From Cichorium intybus (taxonomy: Eukaryota > Streptophyta > Magnoliopsida > Asterales > Asteraceae), in NCBI GenBank assembly GCA_023525715.1, contig CM042011.1:64182354-64246353 (forward strand): a DNA stretch of 64,000 nt, given 5' to 3'. Shown in pieces: positions 37,898 through 48,714 of this stretch. Under the pieces are notes generated by a model. The model saw only the letters and a list, made by a program, of their open reading frames with translations, did no database searches and was not told where the DNA came from. How positions within the stretch are numbered: the stretch's first letter is position 1; the number at the start of each line of letters is the position of its first letter. The position numbers and the translations under genes are program-made.

Positions 37898-38239
37898 CAA
37901 TGTATATATTTTATTTAATTTACCAATTAAATTAAATAAAAGGCTTACTTATAAATCAATTAAATCGTTTAACTATTTAAACAATTTAATTGTTACACTT
38001 AATTAATTCATCACATATGAATTACTAATCAACCTTTAATTTTTGTAGTTATTATTATTTACCTCAAATAATAATAACCTACAAGATTAAATTGCAAGTT
38101 TAGTATCATTTGATGTTAAATCAAATTTAACGTTCTAAATGATCAACTGGTGTCAAACTTGTTGTTGGTGTGACCCTATAGGATCATGTATTATTAGTAA
38201 TATCATTTTATGATCATCCTTGGGCATATAGAACTAACA
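37084..38239 (-). repeat. 5' LTR of the 9-kb copia element
   Basis: 1,156 bp, ends TGTTAG...TCCAACA on minus, includes the (AT)n tract 37822-37896 (75 bp). Confidence 0.95.
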
Positions 38240-38424
38240 GAATCTGGCAGACGAAGTTATGTATCCAAACTTGATTGTAGTCAGATGAAACATTTAACAA
38301 ACTGTTTATATTTCTCTTTGATCAATATGTAAGTTCTAAAAGTAATTTGATTTTCTATATATCGTTAGAATTTATTCTAACATTTGGATTAATAAAATAT
38401 TATGTTGTCTAATAGAGAAGTAAA

Positions 38425-38628
38425 ATGGTAGTTATCCCTCAAAGATTGATGGGATTATATAATGTACGTAATCTTGTGGGAGGTCTTTTCGTACTAAACC
38501 ATTTCCAAATAGAACCATTCTTTAACGACTACCCGAGTTATCAAGGATATAGTTTTATTCGTGATGATCGGTTTATCTCTATCAGCAATAACACCAAACT
38601 TTTTCGGTTGCCAAATGGTGTCTGAAGA
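38425..38628 (+). pseudogene. OB-fold (replication protein A / DUF223-like) exon fragment
   Basis: A 66-codon frame contains IPQRLMGLYNVRNLVGGLFV followed by LNHFQIEPF and FIRDDRFISISNNTKLFRL. This matches the pattern of the first OB domain of plant RPA1-like/DUF223 proteins ('...I..R....L.EG..Y.I..F.V......YR......I.FN..T.V..L'). Such domains bind single-stranded DNA and are common both in RPA paralogues and in Helitron-borne genes. No complete gene is present. A possible upstream part lies on the other side of the copia insertion (28412-29226). Identification is by pattern only. Confidence 0.4.
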
Positions 38629-38763
38629 TGGTTTCCGATATATCAACTAGTGCCGTCGATTAGGAGTCTATTGCATGATAGGACCACAAGAAGAATGCTG
38701 ATCAGGGGCGTCTTGTTGATTTTGAGGGCCTTGTGCGAAAAATAAAAAGATGCCCCAATATAT

Positions 38764-39125
38764 TGACACGCCTAGGTCGTCGTACGGTCAAAAATAAAGA
38801 AAAACCTAACACACACTAGCACAGTGGTAGTCAGGGTCGATCCGCAGGAGCTTCGTGGTTAGACTAAATGATAGATTACCAACTAGTAGTGTCACGCTAC
38901 AGTCGGAGGATCTAGTTTCTACCTTCCCAATCACTAACAACCTAAAGCAATGATCAAACAAATTAAAGCCAAGCTAAGCTAAGCTCAAATGAACCTAGTC
39001 ACTTTCTGAAATCAGAAGTACATCTCTGAATCAGAAGCAATCAAAGGCATACAAACTAAGCAAAACCAAGCAAAGCATAAACTAGCCACTAACACCCCAC
39101 ACTTGTGCCTTTCTTGTCCCCAAGC
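38764..39125 (-). repeat. Partial 3' LTR of the Athila/Tat-type element
   Basis: 362 bp aligned without gaps to 44756-45117, with about five differences by eye. After position 39125 the sequence runs into the 645-bp tandem repeats instead of the remaining 363 bp found in the 5' LTR. Confidence 0.85.
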
Positions 39126-41020
39126 AAGAGAGTTTTTAACAAATTATAATAAAGAATCAAACAATTTTTTGACTGTGTTCAGTTTCAAAGTTTATTGCTC
39201 TTTGAGTTAGAGTGGAATAGTTCGCGAAAACATAATTGAATTGTTCTTTGGAATTCATGGCTTTCTAGAGAACCATTGATTACAAACTTTCTGTCCACAA
39301 TGAAGTGTACTTACTCATTCAGATTCTAAAGGCCATTAAGGAATTGTCCATGACTTTCGATGTTGTCCGTGTAGCAAGCTTTCAGAAATACCATCCCAGA
39401 CCAGACGATCTTAGGTGGTAAGGTGCATAAGTCCCACCCATTTTAGACTTACCGGCTCGAACAACAAAGGCCACAGATTGACTTTTCCTTCCTAAACTCC
39501 AATCCTAAAACAGCTCAATCTACTAAACTCGTAAAACTCAACTTATTTGACTAACTAATAGCATGATCACAAATAAACAGTATTTATTGAAAAATACTGG
39601 TGCTATCAACAATCACAAACCATTCGTTTCAAAATTGCAATTTATTAAAAAAAATTTGAAAAATATTGCTAAAAAATTGAAAAATTGATCATTTCTGCAA
39701 AAATTTCAAAAAATTTTCTCTTTCGACCGTCCACTAACACCCCACACTTGTGCCTTGCTTGTCCCCAAGCAAGAGAGTTTTTAACAAATTATAATAAAGA
39801 ATCAAACAATTTTTTGACTGTGTTCAGTTTCAAAGTTTATTGCTCTTTGAGTTAGAGTGGAATAGTTCGCGAAAACATAATTGAATTGTTCTTTGGAATT
39901 CATGGCTTTCTAGAGAACCCTTGATTACAAACTTTCTGTCCACAATTAAGTGTACTTACTCATTCAGATTCTAAAGGCCATTAAGGAATTGTCCATGACT
40001 TTCGATGTTGTCCGTGTAGCGAGCTTTCAGAAATACCATCCCAGACCAGACGATCTTAGGTGGTAAGGTGCATAAGTCCCACCCATTTTAGACTTACCGG
40101 CTCGAACAACAAAGGTCACAGATTGACTTTTCCTTCCTAAACTCCAATCCTAAAACAGCTCAATCTACTAAACTCGTAAAACTCAACTTATTTGACTAAC
40201 TAATAGCATGATCACAAATAAACAGTATTTATTGAAAAATACTGGTGCTATCAACAATCACAAACCAATCGTTTCAAAATTGCAACTTATTAAAAAAAAT
40301 TTGAAAAATATTGCTAAAAATTTGAAAAATTGAACATTTCTGCAAAAATTTCAAAAAATTTTCTCTTTCGACCGTCCACTAACACCCCACACTTGTGCTT
40401 TGCTTCTCCCCAAGCAAGAGAGTTTTTAACAAATTATAATAAAGAATCAAACAATTTTTTGACTGTGTTCAGTTTCAAAGTTTATTGCTCTTTGAGTTAG
40501 AGTGGAATAGTTCGCGAAAACATAATTGAATTGTTCTTTGGAATTCATGGCTTTCTAGAGAACCCTTGATTACAAACTTTCTGTCCACAATGAAGTGTAC
40601 TTACTCATTCAGATTCTAAAGGCCATTAAGGAATTGTCTATGACTTTCGATGTTGTCCGTGTAGCGAGCTTTCAGAAATACCATCCCAGACCAGACGATC
40701 TTAGGTGGTAAGGTGCATAAGTCCCACCCATTTTAGACTTACCGACTCGAACAACAAAGGCCACAAATTGACTTTTCCTTCCTAAACTCCAATCCTAAAA
40801 CAGCTCAATCTACTAAACTCGTAAAACTCAACTTATTTGACTAACTAATAGCACGATCACAAATAAACAGTATTTATTGAAAAATACTGGTGCTATCAAC
40901 AATCACAAACCATTCGTTTCAAAATTGCAATTTAGTAAAAAAAATTTGAAAAAAATTGCTAAAAAATTGAAAAATTGATCATTTCTGCAAAAATTTCAAA
41001 AAATTTTCTCTTTCGACCGT
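39086..41020 (-). repeat. Three tandem 645-bp repeats in the 3' region of the Athila-type element
   Basis: Units 39086-39730, 39731-40375 and 40376-41020, each exactly 645 bp and differing at only a few positions. Each unit has CCACTAACACCCCACACTTG at one end and CTCTTTCGACCGT at the other. On the minus strand each carries CTTGGGGACAAGCAAGGCAC then AAGTGTGGGGTG, the block that normally precedes the polypurine tract and 3' LTR of Athila/Tat elements. So the pre-LTR sequence itself is tandemly multiplied. Confidence 0.95.
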
Positions 41021-41379
41021 CTACACCCCACACTTAAAACCGTACAACGTCCCCGTTATACAAAATTATTTCAAAACAAGGGAGAAAAAGTTACCCCTTC
41101 TGGACGATAGACTGCTTGGTGCTTAATATCACAGGTATAATTGCGAACAAACGGATCATTGATTTCGTATTCCGGAGTTGTAGCGCTACAGTGAACACGC
41201 TGGTGGTCGAGACAAGTGGAGGGGGCACGGTGACCCCACACTTGTCTGAGACAACTCCTTCTCAATTTGGTATACCATGCATAACTCAACAAACAAATTA
41301 AAACAAACATGACAAATAAAATATGAACAAAATATACAGATAGAGGTGTCATAATTTTGTACATATATCCCAAAAAAAT

Positions 41380-42605
41380 ATAAAAAGAAAGAAAGAAAAA
41401 GTACATCAATCACTACCAGGTGGCCTGGAGGGTCCAGCCTCGTGATCATGGGCCCTAGCTGGGAATGGTCGGGGGCGCTGACCCTGTGCTGATGCAATCT
41501 GTAGAAGTACCTCCCCGATCCACTCGAGCTGGTCCTCGATCCTCGTGACTCTAGCCTCCAGTCGGTGCATGGCCGCTGGGTCCTCCTGCGGCTGTGGCTC
41601 TGCCGGGGCTGCTGGTGCTGGCTCTGGCCTCCGGCGTCTCCTGCCTGGCTGAGCATATGCCGGCTGGGGTGCCTGGGAGGCTCTGTAGGTGCTCGGATGA
41701 ACTGCCCCGGGCGCTGCTGCTCAATGAGCCGCATCCTCTCCAAGGTGCATGCTGTGGTGCGAGATGGAGGCAGTGCGGTCAAAGAAGCGGTCACGTCGGC
41801 AGTAAGGATCCCATATGAACGGGCCAGGCGGGTAATGAAATACCCCCGAGCCAATAGACTGCTAGTGGAAGCTCCCGTCGCGTGGGTGGAGAAAGCAACC
41901 GCGAGGGCGAAGGGGAGATGGAGGAATCGGGACGGGTCGAGGATAGCCCATAGGAATGTCATGTCCTTCCCAGACACCTTCTTGCCCCCCTCCCGCTGCA
42001 TGATGGAGGTGGAGACGATACGGTGCATGAGGCGGTGAAGTGGATCGCGGAGGTGGCTCTCCCTCGAGGTCCCTGCCTCGTACATGACGTTGGACAGTGG
42101 TGTCCAAATCTCCATGTTGGCAGCTCGGTCCGGCTGCCCCTAAATGCACGCCCCAAAAAACTTAGTGAAGTGGCGGTGCTGAAGATCCGCCGGAGTGTAG
42201 ATGCCGGTGCGCCTCCCAAACTCCCTGAGGTTGCACTCCTTCTGTACACCTCCCAGTCGAAAACGGATGATCCTGGATCGTGGGTCCGACGCCCGAGGAG
42301 CGAAATCGATCGTGGAGAGAAACTCCAACAGTAGCTCGGTGTAGACCACGTCCTCGTCCGTGGCCATGATCATATCCCAGCCGCGGCAAGTAAATGAAGC
42401 ATCCTCGTGAGTCCAGGTGCGATGCAAGAATGGCTCGATCGCACCCTAGAGCCCAGCATCCCTCAGTATGTCTCTGTCGATGACCGTAGCCTCGAGAACC
42501 CGGCGACCAATCAACGCGTCCCTCCGTGAAATGTACTCTGCCGAACTAGCCAATCCCTCGGGGAACTGGAGGAAAGCGTGCTCTAGTCTGAACATCATCT
42601 ATAAA
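41380..42605 (-). pseudogene. Athila-type 'retrotransposon Orf1' protein, two in-frame amber stops
   Basis: One minus-strand frame runs from about 42605 through 42427-42140 and 42115-41186. TAG stops near 42454 and at 42140-42142 interrupt it. Recognisable pieces: SSAEYISRRDALIG, HEDASFTCRGWDMIM, IIRFRLGGVQKECNLREFGR, RLMHRIVSTSIM, KDMTFLWAIL and GYFITRLARSYGI, then an acidic/Gln-rich tail. This is the pattern of the 'putative Arabidopsis retrotransposon Orf1' domain found in Athila-type elements, whose role is not settled. Codons are GC-rich compared with the AT-rich surroundings. Both stops are TAG, consistent with CAG-to-TAG decay of a methylated element. Confidence 0.7.
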
Positions 42606-43300
42606 AAGACACATAGCCACAAAACAAAATTTTTTTTGCAGAATTAGTCCTTCTTCCCCACCGCACCGCGGCGCGGCCCAAGAGCAGGGCGCGTCGCGGC
42701 GAGCGGCTATTTCTAAACCCCGATCCAAACTCTCGATTTAACCTGCTAAAACTCAATCTAATCATACCACAAGGGAGCCTAGGTGCCGACTAACTCATCT
42801 GGGGTCTCCATTTGGCAAAACAAACACCCTATGAGTTAGCATTAGCGATTCTAAGTTTTGAACTATTTTGGGCAAATCACTAAAATTAACTACCTAATCA
42901 TTAGTTTTAACAAGTAATAGATAGTTAGAATAGCGTACCTTGGCAGTGGAAACAAAATGAGCAAGAAAAATTGCAAGAGAAGTTCGTTGATCAGAGCTCC
43001 GAGTCGTGTGTGGTTTGTGTGAGCCGCGACTTACCTTATAAAGGAGAAAACCGACTGATCGTTCCCCACGTCGCGGATTTACGCTTTACGCGTCGCGCGT
43101 GTCACCAAATCAACCCCTGCGCATCGGGTTGGTTTACGATCCCGCGTCGCGTAATTCAAAAACCCGCGGCGCGGTCTTCAAAAATTTCTAAACTTCTCAA
43201 ATGACCCACACTTATTTTAGACCACGAGTACCTGCAAAGAGATTGATGTATTTTCATACTAAATTCAAAGAAATATAAATCCTAACTTATGACACGATGG
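42606..43300 (-). other. Non-coding spacer with promoter-like module in the Athila-type element
   Basis: It contains GC-rich dyads (42655-42710 and 43067-43180, words such as CGCGTCGCGCG) and, on minus, CCTTTATAAGG at 43034-43044 about 22 bp downstream of the second cluster. This resembles the promoter part of the LTR and may drive a subgenomic Orf1 transcript (inference). Confidence 0.45.
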
Positions 43301-43366
43301 GTTGCCTCCCAACAAGCGTTAAGTTTAACGTCTTCAGCCAGACGTACTGTTCCTATTATTCTACAG

Positions 43367-44651
43367 CTACCGTGGATCGTACGCTTTCTTCCTTCGCTGA
43401 TTTTCAGTCACCACCGTTCCTTCGTTGCCCCATTGCTTCTCAAACTTTCCTGGGTCGAATGGCTTGTTGGTTCTCCTGTTGCTGCCCAGTTGCTGTTTGT
43501 TGATTATTTCCCGTGAGTGCTTGGAGGTAGCTTTGAACCTCCAAGCTCGGTCCTTCCTTCTGTATCTCTTCAAAGTCAAAGGCTTGACATGAAGCGCGCC
43601 CAATGCCACTTCCAGTAGTTGTGCTGTGCCTCGTTTGTTGCTCTCATATTGCGTGTTATTTTCAGTTTGCAATTTTGGCTTACAGTACCAATAAAGATTT
43701 TCCAATCGAATGGGATCGGAAGGCAACATATCGGGATGCTTCCATATGTCCTCATCGATGGTATTGATCACATCTAATTTTCCATTCATGAATGGATCAT
43801 GAGTGGTGATAAAATCATGTTTATTGTCTTCAAATATCAATTCGTCAGCATCAACTTCTTGGTCATCGTCCAACAGGTGGATCGGAACCAAGAGTGGGTG
43901 ACTGGTTTGATTTGATGGTGGTGCAAAGTCACCCATCACCAGATCCTTACTTTCAAATTTCTCAAAATTTTCAAAAATTACAGGGTCAGGGGTAGTATTG
44001 ACATCTACCCCCTTCCCCAAAAACATTGGCACTTTCAACAATTTCGGGAATTGTTGGGCTGAGATCTGTACTGTCACTTACAGCCCCCTCCACAACATCC
44101 TCATCAACCAAATTATCTGATGATGGTATAGATTCACACATCACCAGATCAACATTATCAACATTCTCAAAAACATCAAAAACATCAAAAGCTGTTGAGT
44201 TAGAGGTAACATTGTCACCTACAACCTCTTCCTCAACAACATTTTCGACCATCTTAGTGGTCTCTTGACTTTCCCACGGTGTATGCCCTTCCATCACATA
44301 TTCAGGTGATGCAAGTTCACACACATTATTATTGGTATAAAAATCACTCGCCTTCGGTTCTGGTGAAGGTGGTGAACATTTCCAACTTTCCTCTAACCTA
44401 TCTAAAGAAGCTTGCAATCTTAAAAGAGCATCAGCCTGTTCCTTCTGTTCTTGGTGAGTGTTATACCAGAGTACCCAAAGTTGGGCCCAAGTTACAAAAT
44501 TTTCAGGTTGAGATGACTCCTCGGTCCGCCATCCATTGTCATCAGGTGATCCATTATAGCAATCATCCTCGTAATAGGTGTCGGCCGGATTTTCATAATC
44601 TTCATAATACTGATCCGGGTACATGTAATCATCCATTATAAGGATGTACAC
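43367..44651 (-). pseudogene. Acidic gag-region protein of the Athila-type element, one frameshift
   Basis: The first frame (44651-43986) starts shortly after the primer binding site. It is Tyr/Asp/Glu-rich (MDDYMYPDQYYEDYENPAD), with a possible coiled-coil around HQEQKEQADALLRLQASLD and many Val/Asp/Glu residues. A single-base shift in the G-run near 44007-44012 joins it to the second frame (44077-43367), with PLLVPIHLLDDDQEVD, ENLYWYCKPKL and WRFKATSKHSREIINKQQ. I see no retrotransposon-gag core, zinc knuckle or protease. It occupies the gag position but its function is unknown. The end of the frame leads into a DVKLNA-like tail reminiscent of the end of Athila pol. Confidence 0.6.
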
Positions 44652-44732
44652 ATACCAAAAATCAGCAAACTAAAATCAAACATCAAAAATCAGAAACTAA
44701 GTCCTACAAATCACCTAATCTAAGCGCACAGC

Positions 44733-44750
44733 TCCCCGGCAACGGCGCCA
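44733..44750 (-). promoter_or_regulatory. Primer binding site (Athila/Tat type)
   Basis: The minus strand reads TGGCGCCGTTGCCGGGGA, 5 bp from the LTR end. It is complementary to a tRNA 3' end of the type used by the Athila/Tat lineage. Confidence 0.85.
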
Positions 44751-44755
44751 AAATT

Positions 44756-45480
44756 TGACATGCCTAGGTCGTCGTGCGGTCAAATATAAAGAAAAACCTA
44801 ACACACACTAGCACAGTGGTAGTCAGGGTCGATCTGCAGGAGCTTCGTGGTTAGACTAAATGATAGATTACCAACTAGTAGTGTCACGCTACAGTCGGAG
44901 GATCTAGTTTCTACCTTCCCAATCACTAACAACCTAAAGCAATGATCAAACAAATTAAAGCCAAGCTAAGCTAAGCTCAAATGAACCTAGTCACTTTCTG
45001 AAATCAGAAGTACATCTCTGAATCAGAAGCAATCAAAGGCATACAAACTAAGCAAAACCAAGCAAAGCATAAACTAGCCACTAACACCCCACACTTGTGC
45101 CTTGCTTGTCCCCAAGCTCGGGTTTTCGGTTGGAAATGCCTCTATTTATAGTTGCAATTTTCCCGCAGCCGCGCCGTGCAGATGAAGAATCCGCGGCACG
45201 CGTACTAATCTTTTCCCGTTTCTTCGGTATTTGAATGTGTTCCACCGCCTTAAGCCTGCGTCGCGCGTGGTTAATTCCCGTGGCGCGCGTACGAGTTTCC
45301 TTGATTTTTCATTCTTTTCCAAACTTCTTCCTTTTGCACACTTTTAGTCCCTGTTTCCATTCTTTTTCTCCAAACAAGTCCTGGCACGAAAAGTGAGAAT
45401 ACCCAGACATATTTGATGTAATTTTATCAAGAACAGGGCTCAACAACGCCTAAAATACTTGATATCACTAGGCGTTGTCA
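44756..45480 (-). repeat. 5' LTR (725 bp) of the Athila/Tat-type element
   Basis: On minus it starts TGACAACGCCTAG and ends CCTAGGCATGTCA, so the ends are themselves inverted repeats. A TATA box CTATAAATAG is at 45142-45151, with GC-rich CGCGTCGCGCG-type dyads just upstream on minus (45162-45290). Positions 44756-45117 match the left LTR; the rest has no counterpart at the other end. Confidence 0.85.
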
Positions 45481-45595
45481 TATATATACTTTTTATATAT
45501 AATCAAAATTCATTGATACTACAATAAGTCAATAATTCTTATAAAAACAATCAAAACAAAAGAACGATAATAAAATATATAATCAAACATAGTTA

Positions 45596-45835
45596 TGTGA
45601 ATCGCGAGGCTCTCTTAGCATTTTTGGAAGCAAAGTTGTTCATCAACTCTTCATAACCAATACTCTGCAATATATTGTTCCCAATAGCTATCATTGTCAA
45701 GCCATTAAGTATTTCTTGTGACATTGTAGACCATAAGTAATACTTTAACAACTTCAGTTTTTTGGCAATTGATTGAATGACTGATCGATTATGGAAATCG
45801 TTGAATTCTAATGCAATTGAAGTCTGATTGAATAA
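45596..45835 (-). pseudogene. hAT transposase C-terminus (TTF/MYM-type zinc finger family)
   Basis: On the minus strand one frame reads KKLKLLKYYLWSTMSQEILN followed by GLTMIAIGNN and ELMNNFASKNAKRASRF. This is the characteristic C-terminal end ('S..RLN.L...SIE......I....LI..FA..KARR') of plant hAT proteins of the zinc-finger MYM-type-1-like group. All upstream domains are missing, so the parent element was internally deleted. A related relic occurs at 55480-56366. Confidence 0.7.
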
Positions 45836-45859
45836 TTGTCAACTGAAATATGAATTTTT

Positions 45860-45975
45860 AATTTTATAATACGACTTGGACTTGGATACGAACTCATACG
45901 AGTTGGAATTGGACTTGGATACGAACTCATGCGACTTGCTCCACAAATCACACACATAGGCATACTGGGATACGA
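45860..45975 (-). repeat. Short direct repeats GACTTGGATACGAACTCAT
   Basis: Two clear copies (about 45872-45896 and 45910-45931) and a degenerate third, interrupted by the solo LTR; TTGGACTTGGATG continues on its far side at 48144. They are inside the hAT remnant. Confidence 0.6.
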
Positions 45976-46815
45976 ACGCATATGTAACGCCCGGTTTTTC
46001 ATACAAAGTACAGCCAAAAATTTTCAAACAATAATACATCAAAATGGGCATACTTGTACTCAAACCACGTAAACAAGATGCTATCAATATATTTAATTTC
46101 ACAAAAAGGTCCTTACAATTTGACTAGGCATTACAAATAAACCTAACACAAACAAAAGGATAGGCTCTAAGTTGTCCATCTCTCTTTATCACATGCCTTC
46201 CCCTATCACAGCTACAGATACCTGCAAAACAACATACAACTCACGTGTAAGCTTATAAAAAGCTTAGTGAGTAATCTCAATTACACTCCAGTAATCCCTC
46301 TCAGTAAATATCTTTATCATTCTCTTTTGCTAATCTCATTAGCAAATATCCACTTTCTCTTAACTCTGAAATCTGCAAACATATTAGCTTTACAAATACC
46401 AGCTAATATTTAATAACATCAATTCAATAAAAATACCACACTTAGTACTACTCGTAACTCGACCACATTCTCACATATATTCATTTTTAACAACCAACTT
46501 ATACTCAATCGTAGCAATTCTCATGCCTGTAACAATTAAACTCAAAGACTCTTTAACTTAATCAATTTATCACATACTCTACTGTTATACTAAATATAGA
46601 TTGCAACTCATCTCTTGTTATCCATAGATAACATAATCACTCCAACTCTATTCCAGCTCAATAGCCCTCATGGCTATACAATTTGACTCAAAACTCTTTA
46701 ATGTGACTACACTAACATCTACTCAGTTTATACAATCAATATGTATGTTTAACTCGATTGTTGTTATTCATAGATAACAATTTACTCCACAATTTGATTA
46801 CGACAATAACTACCT

Positions 46816-46929
<114 letters not shown>

Positions 46930-47822
46930 CAGTTTACCACAAGGTAAAATTCTACTCAAGTACATAAGAGTACTCACTTGATATCGGCTTAGTATGTAAG
47001 ACCCTCTATTTACGCGTACCGGGCTCTTGTTCGCTAGACTTGGTCATATCACCATAGTCTAAATAAATTCTCGTTTTAATTAAGCGTAACGGACTATCTC
47101 AGTCCCAAGTGTAATATACACATTATAACTCTTTATTCCATATATTCAAATTTGGTTATACTCAACCAATCAAAACATAGCATAATTCTTATGCATTAAA
47201 CATCTCAACAAGCATGATTCATTTAACAATTAACTACTCACCTGAGGTTGAATCGGAATATGGAACTCCAGAACCTCGTGTGTGATCCTGTCTAGCCTTA
47301 GCTGGAACACAACAGCTCAATTTCAATACTCAACTTTTTATCAATCTCAATTATACTCAATATCAACAATAACCAAGAATCATAATCACATAGAAGAGTT
47401 ACAATCAAAAGATAGTAACACTACCCTAATTATAACTTCTAATTTCACCATCTCAACTCATACAACTCTAAAAAAATACAAGATCAACACTTCACTTGTT
47501 TGGGTCTAAGATTAGAACCCTCATATACTCACAAATTTAAACAATTTCTGCTACTACCCTTACCATCATCGAGTGGTTCATCACCACCCTTGCAACTTCC
47601 TCAAATCAAACAATTTCACCATGGAAATGAAACCAAAAATTAAGAAGTATTACCTTTCAAGCTCAAAGTATTGATTTCTAGCTTCAATTCGAGAATAACG
47701 AGCTTAAATCTCAACTTTGGGGGTTTGAAATCGATTTTCTAGGGTTTGGGATGTTTTTGTTCGGAAGGAATTTGACCCAAAATGAAAGAAACCCGTCTCA
47801 TTTAAATGGGTCTGTGCGCGTT

Positions 47823-47997
47823 ACACGACCCGTGTAGGCTTACACGACCCGTGTGAGGCCTACAGTAAGCCATCTTGAACCTGTACAGACTCACACGACC
47901 CGTGTAGTCTCACACGACCCGTGTGAGACCCAATCTCGCCTCGGTATGTTTTTAGAACAGATGCTACACGACCCGTGTGACCAAACACGACACGTGT
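47823..47997. repeat. Six-copy array of ACACGACCCGTGT
   Basis: Copies at 47823, 47842, 47893, 47912 and 47966 (identical 13-mers) and 47985 (ACACGACACGTGT). A TTTAAA box lies just downstream on the minus strand (about 47800-47808). Confidence 0.95.
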
Positions 47998-48313
47998 AGC
48001 CTGCTTTGGCATAATTCCAATTCAAACCTTACTCAAATGGGGTTTTTAACTATCTTAACTCATGTTTTAACTCATCTAATCTCGTTTATATCAAAATTAA
48101 AATAACTCTACCATAAATTAAAATTACGGTATTACAACATACAATTGGACTTGGATGTTACCCGTTCAGAGTTGCAGCTTATTATAATCTTACTTCCGAG
48201 CCTTCACTTCTATAGTAATAACTAAATCCTATGTAATTTTGGGCCCCCTACACGAGATGGCCCCTGTGTGGTCGCCCACCTCGGACACCCTCAAAGACGC
48301 CCCTGATGCGGAT

Positions 48314-48709
48314 AGGTAAACCACTGCTGGTATATATATACACACACATATACATACATACACACATTGACTTCGGGTCCCATGAGTAAATAAATTTGTA
48401 TGAGAACTAATCTATACCATTAATTCATCAAGATCAATGTGTAATAAAGGATTATTTTGTAATTAGTGAAGAGTTTATGTACTTTTTAGAAATTTATATA
48501 AGGTAACCTTGGGCGCAGTAGTAATTGAAAACTCTTTAATCCCCCAAAACAAGGAGATGTTCGTTCAGTTTCAAGGAAAACCGAATCATCTTCAATGAAC
48601 AAAATTATCCATTTCATTTTCATGATAAAAACCTATCAAATTCGCCATCATTGTTGTTTCTTTATTAAAAAACACTAGTTACCATCGGTTCATCTCTGGC
48701 CATGACATA
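48314..48709. other. Spacer with short (TA)n(CA)n tract
   Basis: A compound microsatellite (about 48331-48367), otherwise AT-rich sequence with no frame or element recognised. Confidence 0.5.
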
Positions 48710-48714
48710 TTTTG

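Larger units (their letters stand above)
29227..38239 (-). mobile_element. Full-length Ty1/copia retrotransposon (9,013 bp), Tork/Angela-like
   Basis: LTRs at 29227-30366 (3' LTR, 1,140 bp) and 37084-38239 (5' LTR, 1,156 bp) have TGTT...AACA ends and a perfect 5-bp target duplication GAATC (29222-29226, 38240-38244). The primer binding site for initiator tRNA-Met (TGGTATCAGAGC on minus) is at 37070-37081. The polypurine tract AAGTGGGAGAT is at 30367-30377. I count about eight base differences between the LTRs plus a 16-bp length difference in their (AT)n tract, so insertion was recent. Coding order is gag, protease, integrase, RT, RNase H, as in copia, with two frameshifts. A 1.9-kb leader precedes gag. 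Confidence 0.95.
38764..45480 (-). mobile_element. Non-autonomous Athila/Tat-type LTR retrotransposon (6,717 bp) without pol
   Basis: A 5-bp duplication TATAT flanks it (38759-38763 and 45481-45485), with TGACA/TGTCA ends. On the minus strand: 5' LTR 45480-44756; primer binding site TGGCGCCGTTGCCGGGGA (44750-44733), the signature of Athila/Tat elements; an acidic gag-like frame (44651-43367); the junction word GTTGGGAGGCAACCCA (about 43314-43299), typical of the Athila region upstream of its extra ORF; an Orf1-like frame (42600-41400); a pre-polypurine block with AAGTGTGGGGTGT; three 645-bp tandem repeats; and a partial 3' LTR. No protease, RT, RNase H or integrase motif is present. Mobility would need another element's enzymes. 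Confidence 0.85.

Noticed and set aside
41565..42334. GC-rich plus-strand frames of 70-157 codons
   Set aside because: They are shadows of the minus-strand Orf1-like gene of the Athila-type element; no family pattern is visible in them.
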